The notes under the pieces were generated by a model. That model was not told the origin of the DNA. It made no database searches and worked only from the letters and a program-made list of their open reading frames with translations. This document shows, piece by piece, positions 5,099 through 9,460 of a DNA stretch of 9,460 nt. The number at the start of each line of letters is the position of its first letter. The stretch's first letter is position 1. The translations under genes were made by a program, and so were the position numbers. This DNA is from an uncultured Eubacteriales bacterium (lineage in GTDB: Bacteria > Bacillota > Clostridia > Oscillospirales > CAG-272): assembly GCA_900556615.1 (NCBI GenBank), contig USPP01000037.1, positions 1-9,460 on the forward strand, given 5' to 3'.

Positions 5099-5428
5099 TT
5101 ATTGTTTTACTGAAAATTCTATCATAGTTTCCACTACACTGAAAATGCGATTTTGTTTCTCCGGAGGTAATTTTTCAATCATGTCGGAAAGCCTTGATGC
5201 TTTGATTTCATATCCCGATTTCATTACATCACAAAATAGATCATTGGCAGTACATTCCAAACAATTCATAATTTTTATCAGTAATTCTAAGCTAATGTTA
5301 TACATTCCCCTCTCTAATGCAGAAAGATAATTCGGACTAACGTCTATCATTTCTGCAAGTTTATCTTGAGTTAGACCTTTCGCCTTTCTATGCTCCTGAA
5401 TACGTTTCCCAACACTTTTCTCAATCAT
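5099..5428 (-). CDS. XRE/Cro-CI-family regulator, minus strand
   Basis: A 109-residue regulator and the only one of the array read leftwards. The helix-turn-helix covers residues 5-65: VGKRIQEHRKAKGLTQDKLA, then VSPNYLSALERGMYNISLEL (30-49). The tail GYEIKASRLSDMIEKLPPEK (72-91) plus IFSVVETMIEF is helical. It is a relative of the 3082 product over its full length, including the tail, with roughly 40% identity by eye. The start ATG 5428 follows GAGG at about ten bases. It is transcribed divergently from the 5652 gene, with two TTAGTATAATTG operator-like sites in the shared region, and ends at a strong bidirectional terminator. It probably autoregulates from those sites. Its physiological targets are unknown. 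Confidence 0.85.
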   Translation of the reverse strand: MIEKSVGKRIQEHRKAKGLTQDKLAEMIDVSPNYLSALERGMYNISLELLIKIMNCLECTANDLFCDVMKSGYEIKASRLSDMIEKLPPEKQNRIFSVVETMIEFSVKQ

Positions 5429-5461
5429 ACTTTAAATACCTCATTACACATATTGATATTA

Positions 5462-5525
5462 TTAGTATAATTGAATACTAATTACTTATTAAGTAAGTGA
5501 AACAATTAGTATAATTGTATTACGA
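5462..5525. promoter_or_regulatory. Operator pair in the divergent promoter region
   Basis: Site 1: TTAGTAT (5462-5468) and ATACTAA (5475-5481), perfect 7-base arms around AATTGA. Site 2: TTAGTATAATTGTATTACG (5506-5524), sharing the first 12 bases, with an imperfect second arm. The sites begin 44 bp apart. On the minus strand site 1 covers TATACT, a likely -10 for the 5099-5428 gene. ACTTA-T-TAAGT (5484-5494) is a further palindrome between them. The sequence differs from the TATCC operators of the 2110/2643 pair, consistent with a different regulator class. Confidence 0.6.
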
Positions 5526-5532
5526 TTGATTA

Positions 5533-5562
5533 TTGAGCACTTAGAGTAATTTAATTTATAAT
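5533..5562 (+). promoter_or_regulatory. Sigma-A-type promoter of the 5652-5887 regulators
   Basis: TTGAGC (5533-5538), an 18-base spacer, and TATAAT (5557-5562). Transcription would start near 5569, leaving a leader of about 80 bases that contains the palindrome at 5581-5599. Confidence 0.6.
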
Positions 5563-5580
5563 TTTAACTTAAAAAGCAGT

Positions 5581-5599
5581 AAGGGGATTATATCCCCTT
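5581..5599. promoter_or_regulatory. Palindrome in the leader of the 5652 regulator
   Basis: AAGGGGAT (5581-5588) and ATCCCCTT (5592-5599) are perfect 8-base arms around TAT. A related half-site, TTATAACCCC, follows at about 5611-5620. As DNA it is a roadblock-type operator just after the start site; as RNA it is a hairpin with a 3-base loop that no T-run follows, so it is not a terminator. Confidence 0.5.
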
Positions 5600-5651
5600 A
5601 ATAAAATAGATTATAACCCCCATAATATATTTGTCAAGGAGGATTGATCTA

Positions 5652-5855
5652 ATGATTATATTCGACAAATTATGGATTACCATGTCTCAAAAAGGCATAA
5701 CAACATATCAACTTAGAGAAAAGTGCGATATTGACAGTAAAACTATTCGCAGACTAAAAGCGAATGAAAATATTGAAACAAAAACTTTAGACAAGCTATG
5801 TGCCGCTTTGTCCTGTAAGTTAGAAGATATTGCAGAATATAAAGAAGTTAAATAG
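5652..5855 (+). CDS. Mini XRE-family regulator (YozG-like), 67 residues
   Basis: A minimal Cro/CI domain with almost nothing else. FDKLWITMSQKGITTYQLRE is helix 1-2, DIDSKTIRRLKANENIETKT (28-47) is the recognition region, and LDKLCAALSCKLEDIAEY closes the fold, as is typical of the short YozG-like HTH proteins. AAGGAGG (5636-5642) nine bases before ATG 5652 fixes the start; the in-frame TTG at 5631 lies upstream of that site and is rejected. Codons for IETKTLDKL lie in the 28-bp repeat also found at 3874-3901. The gene is followed 31 bases later by 5887 on the same strand, so the two probably form one transcript. Proteins of this size often act as antitoxins or phage-type regulators, but no partner is visible. 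Confidence 0.8.
   Translation: MIIFDKLWITMSQKGITTYQLREKCDIDSKTIRRLKANENIETKTLDKLCAALSCKLEDIAEYKEVK
5772..5799. repeat. 28-bp direct repeat, right copy
   Basis: Identical to 3874-3901. Here it is a normal internal part of the 5652 regulator (IETKTLDKL), so this copy is the likely intact source and the left copy the fossil. Confidence 0.8.
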
Positions 5856-5886
5856 AAAATATTCTGGATATAGATATGGTGAAAAA

Positions 5887-6111
5887 ATGAAATACGGTAA
5901 AATAAAAATAAAGTTAGATGAACTCATATCTAACAAAAAAATGAGTAAAAACAAGTTAGGACACTTAGCTGAGATGCAGCGTACTCAAATAAATAATTAT
6001 TGTCGCAATGATATCACAAGATTAGATACAGATGTGCTTGCCCGCATTTGTACTGTACTCGATTGTGATATTGGTGATTTGTTAGAATTTGTACCACCAA
6101 CAGAGGACTGA
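5887..6111 (+). CDS. Mini XRE-family regulator (YozG-like), 74 residues
   Basis: A short DNA-binding protein. KIKIKLDELISNKKMSKNKL is helix 1 and the start of helix 2. GHLAEMQRTQINNYCRNDIT (25-44) covers the turn and recognition helix, and LDTDVLARICTVLDCDIGDL closes the fold. It is the same minimal class as the 5652 product, with related closing motifs (LDKLCAALSCKLEDI versus LARICTVLDCDIGDL). ATG 5887 is preferred because a basic, normal N-terminus follows and a modest GGTG precedes it by five bases; the frame is open upstream to a TTG at 5830, which overlaps the 5652 gene and has no ribosome-binding site. It probably forms an operon with 5652. Its stop codon lies inside the terminator stem. 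Confidence 0.78.
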   Translation: MKYGKIKIKLDELISNKKMSKNKLGHLAEMQRTQINNYCRNDITRLDTDVLARICTVLDCDIGDLLEFVPPTED

Positions 6112-6144
6112 GAAGCCGCTTGCAGAATGCAAGCGGCTTCTCAG
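6108..6144 (+). terminator. Strong hairpin ending the regulator array
   Basis: Perfect 17-base arms (6108-6124 and 6128-6144) close on a GAA loop, with only a short T-rich stretch (TTTATA) after them. The stop codon TGA of the 5887 gene (6109-6111) is part of the left arm. It very probably terminates the regulator operon. The weak T-run means it may also stabilise the 3' end. Confidence 0.75.
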
Positions 6145-6160
6145 TTTATAGACAAAATCA

Positions 6161-6291
6161 GCTTGGGGATTTGCCCAAGCCCTATTTAGGGTGCTTTTTG
6201 AAAAAATCACCTTAAAAACTTTTGAAAAAAGTTTTTTGTTCGGGATTCTTAAGGGTGAAAACCCTTAAGCGGGGGCGGGGCGGCGCCCCGC
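6161..6291. repeat. Multi-hairpin intergenic element
   Basis: Five successive inverted repeats fill this gene-free stretch. GCTTGGG/CCCAAGC lies at 6161-6180. CCCTA/TAGGG lies at 6180-6191. A 10-base arm AAAAACTTTT pairs with AAAAGTTTTT at 6214-6236. CTTAAGGGT pairs with ACCCTTAAG over a GAAA loop at 6248-6269. GCGGGGC/GCCCCGC lies at 6275-6291. The abrupt change from AT-rich to G/C-only sequence and the modular layout resemble dispersed REP/MITE-like elements of gut Clostridia. It may also act as a transcription barrier between the convergent array and the spoIIP transcript. Confidence 0.6.
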
Positions 6292-6319
6292 AGAACCCTT
6301 AAAAGAAAGCTGTATTCCT

Positions 6320-6526
6320 TTAGTTTTTCTTTAACATCTTGCAGATGAGATTTTTGGCATTTCCGGCAAGCTCGTCGGCTCGCTGTGTATCAATGGCATA
6401 AGCTCTGCCAAGAAGCGAGCACTTCTGGCCGCGCTGGCATGGAGTGACGGTGATGATTCCAAGAAGAATCGCGAGCGAGAACAGGCAGAGAAATATTTTT
6501 AAGTGCATACAAACGATTTTCATCAT
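6320..6526 (-). CDS. Small hypothetical membrane or secreted peptide downstream of spoIIP
   Basis: A 68-residue protein of unknown function. Residues 1-28 (MMKIVCMHLKIFLCLFSLAI then LLGIITVT) form a hydrophobic segment that reads as an uncleaved anchor or signal peptide. The rest (CQRGQKCSLLGRAYAIDTQR, then ADELAGNAKNLICKMLKKN) is polar and helical, with four cysteines in the first 36 residues and one near the end. The second in-frame ATG (6526) is preferred: AAAGG lies at proper distance from it, while the first ATG (6532) abuts that site. It follows spoIIP by 61 bases on the same strand and may be co-transcribed during sporulation. I do not recognise the family; a spurious frame cannot be excluded. 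Confidence 0.55.
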   Translation of the reverse strand: MMKIVCMHLKIFLCLFSLAILLGIITVTPCQRGQKCSLLGRAYAIDTQRADELAGNAKNLICKMLKKN

Positions 6527-6587
6527 AAACATCCTTTCAAAGATAAGAGTTGTTTTTCACTTCCGCTGTGTCCGATTTCCGGTCTTT

Positions 6588-7724
6588 TTACCCGGCGGAT
6601 TCCGCATTTATAAGGGAAGCGAGAGTTTGCCCGAGTATTTTTGCCGACGCCTTTGCTTCGTTGAGCGTATTGACACAGGTTCCGATTTCGATCAGCATGG
6701 CGCCTTCACAGTGTTGTTGATTATAGGAGGCTTTTTTGATACAGATCGGTCGGACAATGTTTTCAAGGCGTTTGGTCAGAAGATACTGTGCGTCTACGGC
6801 GAAAGAGAGATTTTTTCTCCAATTCGGATGAACGGCTCCGGCGGAATCGGTGCCAACGACAAGCATAATTTGTGCCACCGGAATGCTTTCGTCGTATGTA
6901 AGGACTTTATAGACGCTGCTGCTGTTAAGGAGAGCGTCGCGGTGTATGTCAAACACATATTCGATGCTGGGATATTTCTCCATATATTCAAGTATTGTTT
7001 TTCTTGAATAGGTATAAGAGTTATTGTAGGATTTTTCATCGTGCATGATTTCGCAGTGTACGGTAGGTACTCCATTTTCATTCAGTGTATCCGCAAGGAC
7101 CTTTCCTACCGCCACAACGTTTTTGGTTATATCTTTCGAGCGTGGAAGCGCGCTTTTCGCATAAGAGGTTTTCCCTTCTTCGGCATATGCTTCTGTGCCG
7201 TGCGTATGGTAGATCAGCACCTTTGGCTCGGTCACTTCGCTTATCGGCTTCGAGGAGGCGGGGAGCGAGAGCTCATCGGCACTGAGATAATCCGCTGCGG
7301 TTATGCTATATGAGGTGTTGTTTTTCAGATAAACAGTTCCGGCGGAGGGATTTTTACTCAAATCGGTTTTGATGATTTTGAGTTCTCCGTCGGGAATAGT
7401 AGTGGGTTGTTCCTCTTCCGAAAAGAGGGTATCGTATATTCCGAGTGCAATCGGATATTCGTTTTCATAATAAAATTCACGGTATTCCTCGGGAATTTCA
7501 GAAGCGCCGGCTTCAAGCTCGTCGCGGGTAGGCTCCGGAAGAGATATATTTTGATTATTTTTTTCTTCGGTAGCGGAATATCGGTCTATTTTGTCGGAAA
7601 CGGCGCTGTATCCGAGAAAGGATAAGATTGTAGCTGAAAAAATGACACAGGAAATTATTTTTGACAGTTTTTTGAACAGTTTGTACCTTTTGCCTGATTC
7701 CGGCATGAGATTTGATCGATTCAT
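6588..7724 (-). CDS. spoIIP: Stage II sporulation protein P (peptidoglycan hydrolase)
   Basis: A 378-residue SpoIIP. In the family this enzyme is an amidase and endopeptidase. It acts with SpoIID and SpoIIM to thin the septal peptidoglycan and drive engulfment of the forespore. Residues 1-16 are cytoplasmic and basic, 17-41 are a membrane anchor, and 42-165 are a variable extracellular stalk. The catalytic domain begins at VLIYHTHGTEAY (169-180), with DIHRDA (259-264), VGTDSAG..HPNW (290-302) and the late EGAMLIEIGTC (340-350) carrying the candidate zinc-binding His and Glu residues. ATG 7724 has AAAGGACGG upstream; the frame is open to an ATG at 7766 that lacks a site, so the shorter form is chosen. 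It lies 72 bases after gpr, the usual order in endospore formers. Confidence 0.95.
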   Translation of the reverse strand: MNRSNLMPESGKRYKLFKKLSKIISCVIFSATILSFLGYSAVSDKIDRYSATEEKNNQNISLPEPTRDELEAGASEIPEEYREFYYENEYPIALGIYDTLFSEEEQPTTIPDGELKIIKTDLSKNPSAGTVYLKNNTSYSITAADYLSADELSLPASSKPISEVTEPKVLIYHTHGTEAYAEEGKTSYAKSALPRSKDITKNVVAVGKVLADTLNENGVPTVHCEIMHDEKSYNNSYTYSRKTILEYMEKYPSIEYVFDIHRDALLNSSSVYKVLTYDESIPVAQIMLVVGTDSAGAVHPNWRKNLSFAVDAQYLLTKRLENIVRPICIKKASYNQQHCEGAMLIEIGTCVNTLNEAKASAKILGQTLASLINAESAG

Positions 7725-7796
7725 ATTATTATCCGTCCTTTCCGCAAGGGTTCCGATTTGCTTCATACAGATAATATGCCGGTGTTGAGAAAAATA

Positions 7797-8690
7797 TTAC
7801 ATTGTGACGGAAAAAACCAGATTCAGCGCACGCGCTATGAGTCTTGCCGTTTCACGGGAGGCGGCATCGGCGTCCTTTAAAGTTACAAAAAAGCTTTTCC
7901 CGTTGTCAAGAGCTTTTTTCACACCGTCGGGAATCTCTTCGGCGCCGGCACGCTCCAGCATATCGTATATAAGGGTTGAAGAATCGACTACTGTCGGAAC
8001 GCCTATTGAAATAACCGGAATGCCGAGAGTTTCTTTGTCAATTGCTTTTCTTTCGTTTCCTATTCCGGAGCCGGGAGAAAGACCGTTATCGCTTAATTGT
8101 ACCGTTACGGCAAGACGCTCGACGCTTTTTGCGGCAAGGGCGTCGATTGCTATGATAAGCGAGGGGGAGACATTTTGTACCGCTCCTCTTATTATTTCGA
8201 CTGTTTCAATTCCTGTCTGACCGATAACACCCGGTGCAACCGCCGATACCGTAAGCGCCGACAGCTTCCCGAAAAGATCGGGATCAAGCTCTTTTATGTG
8301 TCTTGTAACCGTTATATCCTTAACGGCGAGAGGTCCTATCGAGTCAGAGGTAATATATCGGTTTCCAAGCCCCGCTACAAGTATGCTTTCAGCGTTGGGA
8401 CAGAGACAATCTGCTGTTTGTTTGATTTCCGAGGCGAGCACTTCTGCTGCATTCTCAAAGGTCGTATCGTCTGAAAGCCATATTTTTCCCACGTTTATGG
8501 TTATATAATTGCCGATCGGCTTTCCTATTATCTTTTCTCCTTCGGAATCGGTTATTTCAAGCCGCGATATCAGAATTCCGCGTTCGATGTATTCACGAAA
8601 GCGTATGCCGCGTACGCCTTTTTCCAGATCAATGCCCTCACAGCATTCCTCTGCCATATCGGTTCTCAGATATTCGGATTTTTTCTTCAT
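7797..8690 (-). CDS. gpr: Germination protease GPR (spore protease)
   Basis: A 297-residue aspartic-type endopeptidase that degrades small acid-soluble spore proteins at germination. It is made as a zymogen in the forespore. The N-terminal YLRTDMAEE (7-15) matches the RTD-LA(V)E processing region of Bacillus GPR, where cleavage follows the Asp. GLGNRYITSDSIGPLAV (107-123) and IIAIDALAAKSVERL (179-193) carry the aspartates (D116, D183) equivalent to the two catalytic Asp of the family. SPGSGIGN (205-212) and GIPVISIGVPTVVD (223-236) are also diagnostic. ATG 8690 is chosen because it aligns with known starts and lies about 30 bases after the expected start site of the sporulation promoter at 8728-8756, although its ribosome-binding site is weak. 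ATG 8714 is the alternative. It probably forms an operon with spoIIP. Confidence 0.95.
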   Translation of the reverse strand: MKKKSEYLRTDMAEECCEGIDLEKGVRGIRFREYIERGILISRLEITDSEGEKIIGKPIGNYITINVGKIWLSDDTTFENAAEVLASEIKQTADCLCPNAESILVAGLGNRYITSDSIGPLAVKDITVTRHIKELDPDLFGKLSALTVSAVAPGVIGQTGIETVEIIRGAVQNVSPSLIIAIDALAAKSVERLAVTVQLSDNGLSPGSGIGNERKAIDKETLGIPVISIGVPTVVDSSTLIYDMLERAGAEEIPDGVKKALDNGKSFFVTLKDADAASRETARLIARALNLVFSVTM

Positions 8691-8727
8691 AATTATTATG
8701 ATGCTCGCTTTCATCTTGTTCAAGGCT

Positions 8728-8756
8728 TATTATCTGCTGTATTCTCAAAAATATAA
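8728..8756 (-). promoter_or_regulatory. Candidate sigma-G/sigma-F promoter of gpr-spoIIP
   Basis: On the minus strand, TTATA (8756-8752), a 17-base spacer, and GATAATA (8734-8728). This is close to the forespore sigma-G pattern (-35 near GNATR, -10 near CATAATA) with one mismatch in each box. gpr belongs to the forespore regulon in Bacillus, so the placement agrees with family knowledge. Matches this short occur by chance in AT-rich DNA. Confidence 0.5.
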
Positions 8757-8841
8757 TTGTGAGAAATGCACAAAAAAACGGGCTCATAATTGTGCAAGTG
8801 ACTAAAACTTGAAAAAGCACCTATTTGGTTTAAAATAACCA

Positions 8842-8870
8842 TTGATAAAAAATAAAAAAAGTGCTATAAT
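8842..8870 (+). promoter_or_regulatory. Sigma-A-type promoter of the oligopeptide-binding lipoprotein
   Basis: TTGATA (8842-8847), exactly 17 bases, then TATAAT (8865-8870). It is near consensus on the plus strand. The start site would be close to 8877, giving a leader of about 95 bases. Confidence 0.78.
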
Positions 8871-8888
8871 TAAAAAAGCTATAAAAAT

Positions 8889-8936
8889 CCGTACACCGTA
8901 ATTATGTCGTTTTGAAGTCCGCGTACGGGGCTTTTT
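8889..8936 (+). other. Structured 5' leader with hairpin and T-run
   Basis: CCGTAC (8889-8894) pairs with GTACGG (8923-8928) across 28 bases, followed by GGGCTTTTTC. This resembles an intrinsic terminator or attenuator inside the leader of the 8972 gene. AAAAAGC just before the stem (about 8873-8879) can pair with GCTTTTT, which would compete with termination. I could not match it to a known riboswitch class. Confidence 0.4.
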
Positions 8937-8971
8937 CGGCTTAAACACCAATTCAAGGGGGACAATTCCTA

Positions 8972-9460
8972 ATGAAAAAAATTATCGTTTTGCTGCTTTG
9001 CGTTATTACCGCAGTTACGGCGTTTTCGTCGTGCAGTAAAAACCTTGAGGATGAAGACATCGGAACTACAATCCCGATATATCTTTCAACGGAGATTGCA
9101 AATTTTGATCCCGCGTATTCCAATCTTGATGATGCTTCGGCAAAAATTCTCAGCCTTATATATGAGGGGCTTTTTAAGATTGACGCGAGCGGCAAGGTTG
9201 TAAAGGCACAGGCAAAAAGCGTAAAAGTGCTTGATAAGCCTTCGGATGATTATTACGCAATAGAGATCAAGCTCAATTATACCTGCTGGAGCGACGGAAC
9301 ACAGGTTCTTGCGGCGGATTACATATATGCTTGGAAGCGTATTCTTGAGCCGGGCTTCAGAGGGGAAGCGGCCAATATGCTGTTTGATATAAAGAACGCC
9401 CGTGCGGTAAACAGCGGTGATGTTTCGGTTGATGACCTCGGAGTGTCCGACGTGGCTACC
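8972..9460 (+). CDS. Oligopeptide ABC transporter substrate-binding lipoprotein (OppA-like), N-terminal part
   Basis: 163 codons are visible and the frame is open at the right edge. Residues 1-20 are a lipoprotein signal peptide (MKKIIVLLLCVITAVTAF) ending in the lipobox FSSC, with Cys21 as the lipidated residue. Then come IPIYLSTEIANFDPAYSNLD (about 35-54) and KILSLIYEGLFKID, the standard opening of the SBP_bac_5 fold. NYTCWSDGTQVLAADYIYAW (104-123) and KRILEP follow, matching the WS.G..V.A.D..YAW.R...P signature of OppA proteins. It should capture peptides outside the membrane and deliver them to a permease presumably encoded beyond the window. AAGGGGG (8955-8961) lies ten bases before the ATG. 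It is transcribed divergently from gpr behind a strong promoter and a structured leader. Confidence 0.9.
   Translation, partial: MKKIIVLLLCVITAVTAFSSCSKNLEDEDIGTTIPIYLSTEIANFDPAYSNLDDASAKILSLIYEGLFKIDASGKVVKAQAKSVKVLDKPSDDYYAIEIKLNYTCWSDGTQVLAADYIYAWKRILEPGFRGEAANMLFDIKNARAVNSGDVSVDDLGVSDVAT

Noticed and set aside
2110..6111. Toxin-antitoxin module or prophage immunity region with partner genes
   Set aside because: I looked on both strands between the regulators for a toxin, integrase, relaxase or phage gene and found no credible frame; only regulators and one gene remnant are present.
6444..7007. 187-residue plus-strand frame over spoIIP
   Set aside because: It is antisense to conserved catalytic motifs of SpoIIP and has no supporting start site.
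7804..8220. 138-residue plus-strand frame over gpr
   Set aside because: It is the shadow of the strongly conserved GPR coding frame, including the region of the catalytic aspartate.
8953..9195. 80-residue minus-strand frame over the OppA-like start
   Set aside because: It is antisense to the signal peptide and conserved opening of the lipoprotein, and would cover that gene's ribosome-binding site.

Overview
The window looks like part of a chromosome from a spore-forming member of the Clostridia (Firmicutes). The left and right flanks carry conserved genes: an aluminium-resistance/methionine gamma-lyase-family enzyme, a parvulin-type prolyl isomerase, the sporulation pair gpr-spoIIP, and an oligopeptide-binding lipoprotein. 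Finer taxonomy is not readable from this sequence alone; the codon use and the hairpin-rich intergenic element would fit an Oscillospirales-type gut bacterium.

Layout. Positions 1-1079 hold a minus-strand operon, promoter 1051-1079, then the PpiC-like isomerase (261-1007), then the start of the PLP enzyme (1-212, cut by the window edge). Positions 1176-1865 (minus) encode an unrecognised 229-residue acidic protein. From about 2000 to 6144 the sequence becomes visibly AT-rich and consists almost only of small stand-alone Cro/CI (XRE)-type helix-turn-helix regulators: seven intact plus-strand genes (2110, 2643, 3082, 3548, 4283, 5652, 5887), one frameshifted plus-strand copy (4703) and one minus-strand gene (5099-5428). 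No toxin, integrase, transposase, phage structural gene or metabolic gene lies among them. Most fall into related pairs: 2110/2643 (about 63% identical by hand alignment), 3082/5099-5428, 4283/4703 (about 84% once the frame is restored) and, more loosely, 5652/5887. Positions 6145-6300 are a string of hairpins. Positions 6320-8690 (minus) hold a small secreted or membrane peptide, spoIIP and gpr behind a sporulation-type promoter. At 8842-9460 (plus) a housekeeping-type promoter and a structured leader precede the oligopeptide-binding lipoprotein, which runs off the window.

The regulator array is the unusual part. Two of its genes carry the same control architecture: two inverted-repeat operators exactly 32 bp apart, the nearer one overlapping the likely -10. 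The minus-strand gene has its own, different operator pair. A perfect 46-bp direct repeat (1836-1881 and 4977-5022), made of the first ten codons and ribosome-binding region of the 229-residue gene, brackets six of the regulator genes like att sites or a duplication scar. A 28-bp repeat (3874-3901 and 5772-5799) marks a second recombination junction that truncated an older minus-strand gene. The 4703 copy breaks exactly at a T TTT TTA heptamer, where a -1 shift would restore the full paralogue, so it is either decaying or uses programmed frameshifting.

Assignments rest on reading motifs by eye; no database search was possible. Functions of the regulators' targets are unknown.
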